NCBI RefSeq assembly: GCF_013408565.1
Contig: NZ_JACBZX010000001.1
Span: forward strand, 434,001 to 498,000
Length of the DNA stretch: 64,000 bases
Reading direction: 5' to 3'
Source of the DNA: Janibacter alkaliphilus
Lineage (GTDB): Bacteria > Actinomycetota > Actinomycetes > Actinomycetales > Dermatophilaceae
The notes beneath the pieces are model-generated. The model searched no databases and was not told the DNA's origin. It worked only from the letters and a program-made list of their open reading frames with translations. Position 1 is the stretch's first letter; every line of letters starts with the position of its first letter. The translations under genes were made by a program, and so were the position numbers. Of the stretch, positions 27,900 to 36,255 are shown in pieces.

Positions 27900-27905
27900 A
27901 GGCTA
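27900..27905 (-). promoter_or_regulatory. -10 box for methyltransferase gene (near-leaderless)
   Basis: Minus-strand TAGCCT lies eight bases before the GTG at 27891. This places the repeat array at 27975-28361 upstream of the promoter, so the array would not be in this messenger. Confidence 0.45.
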
Positions 27906-27974
27906 GACGGCTGCGCCCCGCCCGCGTCGAGCTCTGCCTGCCTCCACGCGCTCGTCGGCGAGTGAGGGGGCGCG

Positions 27975-28361
27975 GGTGGAGGTATGTCATCGGGTGGAGG
28001 TATCCGCACGCGCCCTGGCGCGACCCTTCACCTCCACCCAGCCGCTCTCCCCCCTTCGGTGGAGGTATCCGCACGCGCCCCAGCGCGTCCCTTCACCTCC
28101 ACCCAGCCGGCCACCCCCTTCGATGGAGGTATCCGCACGCGCCCCACCGCGTCCCATCACCTCTACCCAGCCGGATCACCTCCAACCGCCGCCCGCCCAC
28201 CTCCTCGATGGAGGTATCTCGAGCCGGTGGAGGTATCCGCACGCGCCCTGGCGCGTCCCTTCACCTCCACCCAGCCGGATCACCTCCACCCAGCCGCCCA
28301 CCCCCCTTCGGTGGAGGTATCCGCACGCGCCCCAGCGCGACCCATCACCTCCACCCAGCCG
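27975..28361. repeat. Tandem array of nested inverted repeats (five full units plus fragments)
   Basis: Five full units begin at 27993, 28058, 28122, 28226 and 28310; shortened copies of the left end are at 27975 and 28207, and extra right-end copies follow units 3 and 5. Each unit is about 50 bases: left arm GGTGGAGGT, then ATCCGCACGCGCC, a variable centre, GCGCG(A/T)CCC(T/A)TC, right arm ACCTCCACC, then CAGCCG. The outer arms are exact complements (9 bp) in four units; the centre forms a second stem (CGCGC/GCGCG, 4-6 bp) whose loop varies (CCTG, CCCA, CCCCAC). Spacers of 12-35 bases are C-rich and three end in CCCCTTCG. It lies in the 584-base gap between hppA and the methyltransferase gene. 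It is not coding and not CRISPR-like. Confidence 0.85.
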
Positions 28362-28429
28362 CTCTCCCCCGCGCTCGCGCCGCCCAGGCCGAGAACCTCT
28401 CGCTCACCGGAGAAGGCTTCCCCCGAGAG

Positions 28430-28463
28430 CGAGCGATTATCGGGTAACCCGATAAAGGCTCGG
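28430..28463 (-). terminator. Hairpin downstream of hppA
   Basis: TTATCGGG-TAA-CCCGATAA (28437-28455) is a perfect 8-bp stem, flanked by CGAGC (28430-28434) and GCTCG (28459-28463) with a symmetric three-base internal loop. It lies 13 bases after the hppA stop. A terminator is most likely; the AT-containing inner dyad could also be an operator. Confidence 0.55.
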
Positions 28464-28475
28464 GGGGCGAAGGGG

Positions 28476-30800
28476 TCAGGCGTCGGCGGGGTCGGGGGTC
28501 ACCTCGTCGGCGGTGATGGCCAGGTCGCGCTGCTTGGAGACCGCCACCGCGGCGACGATGACGACGAGCGCGGCCACGGCGATGCCGTAGCGCAGGGCCG
28601 GGCTCTCCGAGGGGCCGATGGTCAGGGTGACGATGGCCGGGGCGATGAGCACGGCGACGAGGTTCATCACCTTGATCAGCGGGTTGATCGCCGGGCCGGC
28701 GGTGTCCTTGAAGGGGTCGCCGACGGTGTCGCCGATGATCGAGGCCTCGTGCGCCGGCGAGCCCTTGCCGCCGTGGTTGCCGTCCTCGACGACCTTCTTG
28801 GCGTTGTCCCAGGCGCCACCGGAGTTGGCCAGGAAGACCGCCATCAGCGCGCCGCAGGCGATCGCCCCGGCGAGGAAGCCGGCCAGCGCCCCGATGCCCA
28901 GGCCGAAGCCGACGACCACCGGGGTGAGTGCGGCCAGCAGACCGGGGGTGGCCAGCTCGCGCAGGCTGTCCCGGGTGCAGATGTCGACCACCCGCCCGTA
29001 CTCCGGCTTCTCGGTGCCGGCCATGATCCCCGGGTGCTCGCGGAACTGCCGGCGCACCTCGTAGACGATCGCCCCGGCGGCCCGGGTGACCGCGTTGATC
29101 GCCAGCCCGGAGAAGAGGAAGACCACGGCGGCGCCGATGAGCAGCCCGACCAGCGCGTTCGGCGAGACGATCTGGGTGTCGACGAAGCGCTGGAAGTCCT
29201 CGCCCGGGGCGACGCCGATGTTGACGGTGGCGTCCACCCAGGCGTCGGTGTAGCTGCCGAAGAGCGCGGTTGCCGCCAGCACCGCGGTGGCGATGGCGAT
29301 GCCCTTGGTGATCGCCTTGGTCGTGTTGCCGACCGCGTCCAGCTCGGTGAGCACCTGCTCCCCTTCGCCGTGCACGTCCCCGGACATCTCGGCGATGCCC
29401 TGGGCGTTGTCCGAGACCGGGCCGAAGGTGTCCATCGCGACGATCACCCCGACCGTCGTCAGCAGCCCGCAGCCGGCCAGCGCGATGAAGAACAGCGACA
29501 GGGTCACCGAGCCGCCGCCGAGGAGGAAGGCGAGGTAGATGACCCCGGCGATGGTGAGGACCTTGTAGACCGCCGACTCCAGGCCGAGGCCGATCCCGGA
29601 GAGGATGACCGTGGCGGCGCCGGTGAGGGTGGTCCGCGCGACGTCCTGGGTGGGCCGCTTGTCGGTGCCGGTGTAGTAGCCGGTCATCCACAGGATCACC
29701 CCGGCGAGGACGATGCCGAGCAGCACCGCGAGCAGCGCGGCGATCCGGGGGTCGCCGACGAGGGTGGCCACCTGCTCGGAGTCGGAGCCGAGCGCGGCGT
29801 AGCTGTCCGGGAGGTAGACGAAGGCGGCGACCGCGCTGAGCACCGCGGAGATCCCGGCGCTGATGTAGAAGCCGCGGTTGATGGAGTCCAGCGGGTTCTC
29901 CCCGGCCCGCGCGCGGGTGATGAAGACCCCGATGAGCGCGGTGATCGCGCCGATCGCCGGGATGATCAGCGGGAAGACGAGGCCGTACTCGCCGAAGGCG
30001 GCCGAGCCGAGGATGAGCGCCGCGACGAGCATCACCGCGTAGGACTCGAAGAGGTCGGCGGCCATGCCGGCGCAGTCGCCGACGTTGTCCCCGACGTTGT
30101 CGGCGATGGTGGCCGCGTTGCGCGGGTCGTCCTCGGGGATGCCGGCCTCGACCTTGCCGACGAGGTCGGCGCCGACGTCGGCGGCCTTGGTGAAGATGCC
30201 GCCGCCGACCCGCATGAACATCGCCAGCAGCGCCGCGCCGAAGCCGAAGCCCTCGAGCACCGTGGGCGCCTGGCCGGCGTAGGCGAGGACGACGATGGCC
30301 GCCCCGAGCAGACCCAGGCCCACGGTGAACATGCCGACCACGCCACCGGTGCGGAAGGCGATCCGCATGCCCTCCTCACGGCCGGAGGTGCGAGCCGCCT
30401 CGGCGACCCGCACGTTGGCCTTGACCGCCAGCGACATGCCCAGGTAGCCGATCGCCGCCGAGAAGAGGGCGCCGAGGACGAAGAAGCCGGACCGACCCCA
30501 GCGCACCGCGGCGTCGTCGGCCGGCAGCAGGAGCAGCAGCGCGAAGACGAGGACGACGAAGATGCCCAGGGTGCGGAACTGGCGGCGCAGGTAGGCGTGC
30601 GCGCCCTCCTCGACGGCGTCGCCGATCTCGCGCATCCGCTCGGTGCCGGCCTCGGCCGCCAGCACCTGGCGGCGGAAGACCACGCCCATGACGAGGGCGA
30701 CGACGGCGATCAGCGCGACGACCACGGTCATCGTCTGGTTGGTCCCGGACAGCTCGAGCGCCTCGGCGCCGTCGACCGTGGGGGTGAACCTGCCAGCCAT
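28476..30800 (-). CDS. hppA: K+-independent proton-pumping membrane pyrophosphatase
   Basis: A very hydrophobic protein of about 774 residues with some 16 membrane helices, which couples PPi hydrolysis to H+ transport. The catalytic loop (GGIFTKAADVGADLVGKVE, then DNVGDNVGDCAGMAADLFESY) is canonical. The diagnostic segment reads GNTTKAITKG; lysine instead of alanine at this site marks the K+-independent class. ATG 30800 is preferred over ATG 30806 because AGGAGG lies six bases ahead of it but abuts the other. It can conserve energy from PPi that soluble Ppa would waste. Confidence 0.95.
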   Translation of the reverse strand: MAGRFTPTVDGAEALELSGTNQTMTVVVALIAVVALVMGVVFRRQVLAAEAGTERMREIGDAVEEGAHAYLRRQFRTLGIFVVLVFALLLLLPADDAAVRWGRSGFFVLGALFSAAIGYLGMSLAVKANVRVAEAARTSGREEGMRIAFRTGGVVGMFTVGLGLLGAAIVVLAYAGQAPTVLEGFGFGAALLAMFMRVGGGIFTKAADVGADLVGKVEAGIPEDDPRNAATIADNVGDNVGDCAGMAADLFESYAVMLVAALILGSAAFGEYGLVFPLIIPAIGAITALIGVFITRARAGENPLDSINRGFYISAGISAVLSAVAAFVYLPDSYAALGSDSEQVATLVGDPRIAALLAVLLGIVLAGVILWMTGYYTGTDKRPTQDVARTTLTGAATVILSGIGLGLESAVYKVLTIAGVIYLAFLLGGGSVTLSLFFIALAGCGLLTTVGVIVAMDTFGPVSDNAQGIAEMSGDVHGEGEQVLTELDAVGNTTKAITKGIAIATAVLAATALFGSYTDAWVDATVNIGVAPGEDFQRFVDTQIVSPNALVGLLIGAAVVFLFSGLAINAVTRAAGAIVYEVRRQFREHPGIMAGTEKPEYGRVVDICTRDSLRELATPGLLAALTPVVVGFGLGIGALAGFLAGAIACGALMAVFLANSGGAWDNAKKVVEDGNHGGKGSPAHEASIIGDTVGDPFKDTAGPAINPLIKVMNLVAVLIAPAIVTLTIGPSESPALRYGIAVAALVVIVAAVAVSKQRDLAITADEVTPDPADA

Positions 30801-30859
30801 ACCCATCCTCCTCGATGGATCCGACCTGTCGGCGGGCGTCTCGCCCGCCGCGGCTCACC

Positions 30860-31213
30860 CTACTGGGCGGTCTGGGCGGCTGCAGCGATCGCGGCGTCGA
30901 CGTCCGGGGCGACGTCCAGGACGGTGTCCAGGCCGGTGATGCCCAGCACCCGCAGCACCCGCTCGTGGGAGGCGGCCACGGTGAGCACCCCGGCGGAGCG
31001 GCGCAACCCCTTCAGCCGGCCGACGACGACCCCGAGGCCGGTGGAGTCGATGAAGGAGACGTCGGTCAGGTCCAGCACCATCCGGCGGTGGCCGGCGAGG
31101 ATGAGCGCGTCGATGGCCTCCCGCATGGACGGCGCGGAGGTGACGTCGACGTCCCCCTGGACGTGCACGACCGGGACCGGGCCCTGCTCGCTGGTGGTCA
31201 CGCTGACACCCAT
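30860..31213 (-). CDS. STAS-domain anti-anti-sigma factor
   Basis: The 117-residue protein is a single STAS domain: VVHVQGDVDVTSAPSMREAI, then the phosphorylation-site loop VSFIDSTGLGVVV with the serine of the DST(G) motif. Such proteins bind an anti-sigma kinase (RsbW/SpoIIAB type) when dephosphorylated, releasing a sigma factor. No kinase or sigma gene lies nearby, so it is an orphan. AAGGAGG precedes the ATG at 31213. It ends 54 bases upstream of hppA on the same strand, so co-transcription is possible. Confidence 0.9.
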   Translation of the reverse strand: MGVSVTTSEQGPVPVVHVQGDVDVTSAPSMREAIDALILAGHRRMVLDLTDVSFIDSTGLGVVVGRLKGLRRSAGVLTVAASHERVLRVLGITGLDTVLDVAPDVDAAIAAAAQTAQ

Positions 31214-31262
31214 GCGACTGCCCTCCTTCGATCGTCGGTCGTCGGCCATACCGTAGAGGACG

Positions 31263-33656
31263 ATGCCCGACCTGCCAGAACGCTCCCAGCACGCGGACAC
31301 CGGCACCCCTCCCGCGGGGACCGCCGGGGGCGCCGACGTGCCCTCCGCCGGAGGCGCCGTCGCTCCCTGCGACGGGTGGGGCCGGACCACGCTCGCCGGC
31401 CTGGCGGCCGGCCGCGGAGAACCGCTGCGGCACGTCGAGGAGCTGCCGGCACGCCCGGCCCGGCACGCCGAGATGCCCGGCTGGGTGGCTCCGGCGCTGC
31501 GCTCGACCCTCGCCGGGCAGGGCATCACCTCGCTGTGGTCGCACCAGCGGGAGGCGGCCGACCTGGCGCGCGACGGGGAGCACGTCGTGGTGGCGACCGG
31601 CACCGCCTCCGGGAAGTCGCTGGCCTACCTGCTGCCGTCGCTGACCGCGGTGCTGGAGGCCGAGGCCACCCCGCTGGGACGGGCGAGCGTGCTCTACCTC
31701 TCGCCGACGAAGGCGCTCGCCGCAGACCAGCTGGACCGGCTGCGGTCGTGGGCGGTGCCCGGGATCCGGCCGGCGACCTACGACGGGGACACCCCCACCG
31801 AGGAACGGCGGTGGATCCGCCAGCACGCCAACGTCGTGCTGACCAACCCCGACCTCGTGCACCACTCGCTGCTGCCGGCGCACGAGCACTGGTCGGGCTT
31901 CCTGCGGGCGCTGCGCTACGTCGTCGTCGACGAGTGCCACGCCTACCGGGGGATCTTCGGCAGCCACGTCGCGCTGCTGCTGCGGCGGCTGCGCCGGGTC
32001 GCCCGCCGCTACGGCACCGACCCCACCGTCGTGCTGGCCTCGGCCACCGCCGGCGACCCGGCGGCGCACGCCTCCCGGCTGGTCGGGGCGCCGGTGACCG
32101 AGGTGGTCGAGGACGGCTCGCCGCGCGGCGCGGTCACCTTCGGGCTGTGGCAGCCGCCGGAGGATCAGGACGGTCAGCGCCGCTCCCCGACCGCCGAGGC
32201 CGGCGAGCTGCTCTCCGAGCTGGTGGCCCAGGACGTGCAGACGCTCGCCTTCGCCCGGTCCCGGGCCGGGGTCGAGGCGCTCGCCCTCACCGCCGGTCGG
32301 CGGCTGCCCGAAGGGGGTCCGCTGGCCGGACGGGTGGCCGCCTACCGCGGCGGCTACCTGCCAGAGGAGCGGCGGCTGCTGGAGCAGCGGCTGCGCTCCC
32401 GAGAGCTGCTCGGCCTGGCGGCCACCAACGCGCTGGAGCTGGGTGTGGACGTCGCCGGGCTGGACGCGGTGCTCATGGCCGGGTGGCCCGGACGGCTGGC
32501 CTCGCTGTGGCAGCAGGCCGGCCGGGCCGGGCGGGCCGGCGGCGAGGCGCTGGCGGTGCTGCTGGCCGCGGACGACCCGCTGGACTCGTGGCTGGTGGAC
32601 CACCCGGAGGCCATCTTCGGCGCGCCCGTCGAGGCGAGCGTGCTCGACCCGGGCAACGTGCACGTGCTGGCCCCGCACCTGGCCTGCGCGGCCGCCGAGC
32701 TGCCGGTCACCGAGGACGACGAGCAGTGGTTCGGCCCGTCGCTGGGCACCGTGCTGGAGGTCCTGGTGCAGCGCGGGATCCTGCGCCGTCGACCCGGGGG
32801 CTGGTACTGGACGCGGCCGGACCGCCCCGGCGAGCACGTCTCGCTGCGGGGCATCGGCGACGTCGTCAGCGTCGTCGAGACCCGGACCGGCCGGGTGGTC
32901 GGCACGGTCGACGGCACCTCGGCGCACTCCCAGGTGCACACCGGGGCGGTGCACCTGCACCAGGGCGAGACCTATGTCGTCACCGACCTCGACCTCGAGG
33001 GCGCCACCGCGAGCGTCGTCCGCGGCGATCCCGGGTGGAGCACCCAGGCGACGTCGGTCTCCTCCTTCGACCTCGTCGCCGAGGAGGAGGCCAGCGAGCA
33101 CGGACCGGTGCGGGTGAGCTACGGCCGGGTGCGGGTGCGCGAGCAGGTGACCGGCTTCCTGCGCCGCCTGCCCGGCGGGGAGGTCATCGGCACCCACCCG
33201 CTGACGCTGCCCGAGCGCAGCCTGTCCACCCGCGGCGTGTGGTGGACCATGCAGCCGGACGCCCTGGCCGCGGCAGGGGTCACCGAGGCGGAGGTGCCCG
33301 GGGCGGCGCACGCGGCCGAGCACGCGGCCATCGGCATGCTGCCCCTGCTGGCGACCTGCGACCGCTGGGACATCGGCGGGGTCTCGACCGCCTGCCACCC
33401 GGACACCGGGCTGCCGACGATCCTCGTCCACGACGGCCACCCGGGGGGAGCCGGCTTCGCCGAGCGCGCCCACCAGCGGCTGCGGGAGTGGCTGGCCGCG
33501 ACCCGCGAGACGATCGCCGACTGCCCCTGCGAGTCGGGGTGCCCCTCGTGCGTGGTCTCGCCGAAGTGCGGCAACGGCAACGAGCCGCTGAGCAAGGCGG
33601 GGGCGGTGGCCCTGCTCGACGTCGTCCGGGACGCGACCAGGGTCGCCGCGAGCTAG
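31263..33656 (+). CDS. DEAD/DEAH-box helicase, MrfA/YprA family (DUF1998)
   Basis: The 797-residue superfamily 2 helicase carries motif I ATGTASGKS, a DECH form of motif II (VVVDECHAY), motif III SATAGDP and motif VI QQAGRAGRAG. The C-terminal part has the four-cysteine cluster CPCESGCPSCVVSPKCG typical of MrfA, a 3'-5' helicase acting in DNA repair (mitomycin C adducts in Bacillus). In Actinobacteria it is a conserved neighbour of the Tad pilus genes (Rv3649). TACCGT eight bases before the ATG suggests an almost leaderless transcript. Confidence 0.92.
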   Translation: MPDLPERSQHADTGTPPAGTAGGADVPSAGGAVAPCDGWGRTTLAGLAAGRGEPLRHVEELPARPARHAEMPGWVAPALRSTLAGQGITSLWSHQREAADLARDGEHVVVATGTASGKSLAYLLPSLTAVLEAEATPLGRASVLYLSPTKALAADQLDRLRSWAVPGIRPATYDGDTPTEERRWIRQHANVVLTNPDLVHHSLLPAHEHWSGFLRALRYVVVDECHAYRGIFGSHVALLLRRLRRVARRYGTDPTVVLASATAGDPAAHASRLVGAPVTEVVEDGSPRGAVTFGLWQPPEDQDGQRRSPTAEAGELLSELVAQDVQTLAFARSRAGVEALALTAGRRLPEGGPLAGRVAAYRGGYLPEERRLLEQRLRSRELLGLAATNALELGVDVAGLDAVLMAGWPGRLASLWQQAGRAGRAGGEALAVLLAADDPLDSWLVDHPEAIFGAPVEASVLDPGNVHVLAPHLACAAAELPVTEDDEQWFGPSLGTVLEVLVQRGILRRRPGGWYWTRPDRPGEHVSLRGIGDVVSVVETRTGRVVGTVDGTSAHSQVHTGAVHLHQGETYVVTDLDLEGATASVVRGDPGWSTQATSVSSFDLVAEEEASEHGPVRVSYGRVRVREQVTGFLRRLPGGEVIGTHPLTLPERSLSTRGVWWTMQPDALAAAGVTEAEVPGAAHAAEHAAIGMLPLLATCDRWDIGGVSTACHPDTGLPTILVHDGHPGGAGFAERAHQRLREWLAATRETIADCPCESGCPSCVVSPKCGNGNEPLSKAGAVALLDVVRDATRVAAS

Positions 33657-33716
33657 GGTGCGGGGCGGACCTGCGGGCCCGCGCCCGCCCCACCCCTGAC
33701 GAAAGGCACACCCGGC

Positions 33717-34325
33717 ATGGTCATCATCGGCATCGTCGTCGTCCTGGTGGCGCTCGCGATCGGCATCGCGCTGATCCTGGGCACGAGCAACCTCTCCGGC
33801 CAGGAGATCGAGATCGACTTCTTCGACCCGGTGGTCGTCACGGTCACCCCGCTGATCCTCGTCGTCGGGGGCATGCTGACCATGCTGCTGCTGCTGATCG
33901 GGCTGGCCACGGTCCGCTCGGGGCTGGCGCGCAAGCAGCGGCTGCGCAAGGAGCGCAAGGCCCGCGACCAGCAGGCCAAGGAGCAGCAGGTCGCCCACGA
34001 CCAGCAGGTCGAGCAGGAGCGTGAGCGCGAGCGCCTGGCCCACGAGGAGCGCGAGCGGCAGTACCAGCAGGAGCTGGAGGAGCAGAAGCGGGCCGCCCAG
34101 GCCGAGCGGGAGCGCGCCGAGATCGCCGAGCAGCAGACCGGCGCCCAGCCGACGGCCGACCAGCCGGCCGGCCCCACCCGCCCGATGGCGTCCGGCGGCA
34201 CCGGCCCGGCCGCCGGGACCGGATCCAGCAGCGCTCCCCCGCCGCGCCCCTCGTGGAGCGGCGACGGCTCCGAGCAGCGGGCGACCGAGACCCAGCGCAT
34301 CGACCCGGGCGAGGGCCGCCGCTAA
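33717..34325 (+). CDS. Membrane protein with charged coiled-coil tail, unknown function
   Basis: The 202-residue protein has two hydrophobic helices (about residues 2-21 and 43-64), then a strongly charged Gln/Arg/Glu heptad-like region (about 70-140, KQRLRKERKARDQQ ... EEQKRAAQAERERAEIAEQ), and a Pro/Ser/Gly-rich tail. This looks like a membrane-tethered coiled coil facing the cytoplasm, similar in build to LapA-domain proteins, but I recognise no family. GAAAGG precedes the ATG. Its stop overlaps that of the convergent pilus-like gene. No homology-based function can be given. Confidence 0.7.
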   Translation: MVIIGIVVVLVALAIGIALILGTSNLSGQEIEIDFFDPVVVTVTPLILVVGGMLTMLLLLIGLATVRSGLARKQRLRKERKARDQQAKEQQVAHDQQVEQERERERLAHEERERQYQQELEEQKRAAQAERERAEIAEQQTGAQPTADQPAGPTRPMASGGTGPAAGTGSSSAPPPRPSWSGDGSEQRATETQRIDPGEGRR

Positions 34326-34726
34326 CCAGGCTCCGGTCCGGCACGGGAGACCCCGGTCGCCCGAGTCGGCCCGACGCCGGGCAGCCGCAGCGCGACCGGC
34401 ACGCTCGTGGTGACCTGCGCCGTGCCGTCCGCGGTGACCTGGCAGGCGGTGACCTCCGCCTGCTGAGCGGCCGCCACCCGCCGTGCCTCCGCGCACGGGG
34501 CACCGGTGCCCTGCTGGTGCTGCACCGCTGTCGCGAGGGCCGCCAGGTCGGCCGCCGCGCGCGCGGAGTGCGCGGCCAGCACCGCCGAGGCGACGGCGAG
34601 CCCACCGAGCGTCCCGCTGAGGGTGGCCGCGATCGCCCCCACCGCGAGCACCGAGCCCGAGCCGCGGTCGCCGCGTCCTCGCCCCGGTCGTCCGCCGGAT
34701 GTGCCTCCGCTCGGCCCGTCAGCCAT
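34322..34726 (-). CDS. Tad-locus secreted pseudopilin-like protein (Rv3654c type)
   Basis: The 134-residue protein starts with a Gly/Arg-rich leader, then GDRGSGSVLAVGAIA and a hydrophobic helix, as in helicase/secretion-neighbourhood TadE-like proteins. The rest is Ala-rich with two cysteines (APCAEAR, EVTACQVT). It overlaps tadE by eight bases and is the last gene of the minus-strand pilus group. It is presumably a minor pilin or export-related protein; direct function is unproven even in mycobacteria. Confidence 0.8.
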   Translation of the reverse strand: MADGPSGGTSGGRPGRGRGDRGSGSVLAVGAIAATLSGTLGGLAVASAVLAAHSARAAADLAALATAVQHQQGTGAPCAEARRVAAAQQAEVTACQVTADGTAQVTTSVPVALRLPGVGPTRATGVSRAGPEPG

Positions 34727-35102
34727 CGCCGCCCACCTCCATCCGCGCCACCGCCCGGCAGGTGGTGCCGGCGGTGATCCAGGTGGCGGCCGCCGGCGCC
34801 GGCACCCGCACGGTGGCCACGACGTCCCGCCCCTGACGGGCCGTGCTGATCCGCGCCCCGTCCGGGGCGGCCCGGGCCCCGTCGGCCAGCGCCCGGGAGG
34901 CCGTCTCGCCACGGGCCGCCTCGCGCGCCACCACCCGCGCGGCGTCGACGCAGCGCACCCGGTCGACGCCCAGCTGCAGCGCCGCCAGGCAGAGCGCCAG
35001 CACCAGCAGCACCGAGGGGATGGCGAGCGCGGTCTCCGCGCTCACCATCCCGCCGTCGGCCCGCAGGTGCTCAGCGGATGCCGAGCGCTTCGAGGACGAC
35101 AC
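34719..35102 (-). CDS. tadE: TadE family pilus assembly protein
   Basis: The 127-residue protein has the TadE pattern: ADGGMVSAETALAIPSVLLVLALCLAALQLG, a prepilin-like cleavage region with Glu five residues into the helix, followed by a soluble domain with conserved CRAVAR. It would be a minor pseudopilin of the Tad/Flp system. GTG 35102 is used, overlapping the pilin gene by 32 bases; ATG 35048 directly before VSAETA is the alternative. Confidence 0.85.
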   Translation of the reverse strand: MSSSKRSASAEHLRADGGMVSAETALAIPSVLLVLALCLAALQLGVDRVRCVDAARVVAREAARGETASRALADGARAAPDGARISTARQGRDVVATVRVPAPAAATWITAGTTCRAVARMEVGGDG

Positions 35103-35262
35103 CGGCCAGCCCCGACTTCACCTGCCCGGACTTCACCACGGCCAGCAGCACGATGGCGAAGGTGCACGCGGCCAGCGTGCCGACCGCGTACTCGGCCGTC
35201 GTCATGCCGGCCTCGCCGGCCCTCTTGAGCTGCGCCCAGCGGCGCGACATCGAGCTCCGCAT
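35071..35262 (-). CDS. Flp-type pilin (DUF4244)
   Basis: A 63-residue protein: basic leader (MRSSMSRRWAQLKRAGEA), then GMTTAEYAVGTLAACTFAIVLLAVV, the Gly/Met cleavage site and Glu+5 of class IV Flp-type pilins. DUF4244 proteins occupy the flp position in actinobacterial tad loci. After processing by a TadV-like peptidase it would be the major subunit of a short pilus. It is first of three overlapping minus-strand genes here; its assembly ATPase is over 5 kb away. Confidence 0.88.
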   Translation of the reverse strand: MRSSMSRRWAQLKRAGEAGMTTAEYAVGTLAACTFAIVLLAVVKSGQVKSGLAGVVLEALGIR

Positions 35263-35411
35263 CGGAGCCTCCCTCCCTCACGGCGACACCCGGTGCGTCG
35301 CCTGTGGGTCGAGACTCCCCGGACCCCGCTGAGCGTGCCGCCCCCGCGGCGCATCTGTGGACGGGCCGATCAGTGGCGCGCCCCTTGGGGGCCGGAAACC
35401 GTCGGTCGATC

Positions 35412-36056
35412 TCAGATCGAGCGACGGCTTGCTTCCCACGCGAGGATGTCCATGAGGCGCAGGTCGGTGAGATCACGCGTCAGTGCCTGGGCATCCGCAT
35501 CCGAGATCTGCTTCCTCAGCTCGGCCAAAGTGTCGACGTTGGTCCGCAGATCGTTGCGGATCGCAGCCCAGAACATGCGACGGTGACCGCGCTCGGGGTA
35601 CCGACGGGCAGCCTCGGCAGCGCAACTGCGATAGAGGCGCGTAAGCCCGGAGTCGAGGATCGGGAACAAGGCCGGGCGCTTGAGGTGCAGCACCTTCGAG
35701 GCCTTGGCGACCCGCACCCAAGGACCTTGGAGCGCCGTGAGCAGGTCGGCTCCCTTGTCGTAGAGCCCCTGAGACTCCGCGGGGTCCGCGTCAGCCAGAT
35801 CCGCCTCCTTCGGGATCTGCGCGAGCAACTCGTGGTGGCTGGCAGCGAGCTCAAGAATCTCTTCCCCCTGTGCACGGCTGATGCGTGAGGCGAGAACCCG
35901 CGAGGCCGCGACGTCCTCCGCTGAGATGACGTCATGGCACTCCTGCGTCGACGCGTCGTACCGCGTCAGGGTCCGAGGGTGACTCCTCGCATAGTGCTCG
36001 ACCACGCGACGCGCGTCCTCGATCGTCCGACCTGCCACCGTGATCTCAAGGGCCAT
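35412..36056 (-). CDS. DUF6308 family protein
   Basis: The 214-residue protein shows the DUF6308 pattern as I know it: an ISAEDVAASRVLASRISRAQGEEILEL segment, LADADPAESQGLYDKGADLL, VAKASKVLHLKRPALFPILDS, and an end with LRLMDILAWEAS. The helix-hairpin-like region (ASKVLHLKRPALFPILDS) resembles the fold of DNA-repair-type helical proteins, but no function is known. The gene has visibly lower GC and different codon use from its neighbours, which suggests recent acquisition. TATGGT seven bases before the ATG gives a leaderless start; in-frame sequence further upstream is ignored. Confidence 0.75.
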   Translation of the reverse strand: MALEITVAGRTIEDARRVVEHYARSHPRTLTRYDASTQECHDVISAEDVAASRVLASRISRAQGEEILELAASHHELLAQIPKEADLADADPAESQGLYDKGADLLTALQGPWVRVAKASKVLHLKRPALFPILDSGLTRLYRSCAAEAARRYPERGHRRMFWAAIRNDLRTNVDTLAELRKQISDADAQALTRDLTDLRLMDILAWEASRRSI

Positions 36057-36063
36057 GCGGCGG

Positions 36064-36069
36064 ACCATA
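36064..36069 (-). promoter_or_regulatory. -10 box for leaderless DUF6308 gene
   Basis: Minus-strand TATGGT is seven bases from the ATG at 36056. Confidence 0.5.
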
Positions 36070-36255
36070 GCCGCGCACGCACGGGAGCACTGCCGATGAG
36101 ATCTGCTGCTGCTCACCCGCCCGCGCCACCGCACGTCCACCCACCCGTCACCGGATCGATTGTCCGACGTGGCCCGGCCGTCACCCACGACACGGCGTCG
36201 AAGGACGACAGTGTCCCCGTCGCCGCACGTCACGTCTCTGGGGAAGGGCGCACCG

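Noticed and set aside
27975..28361. CRISPR array
   Set aside because: Units are internally palindromic over 50 bases, spacers are short, C-rich and similar to each other, and no cas gene is present.
27984..31256. Very long plus-strand open frame through the repeat array and across hppA
   Set aside because: It is antisense to the well-supported pyrophosphatase; all three plus frames are open over the array because of GC-rich composition.
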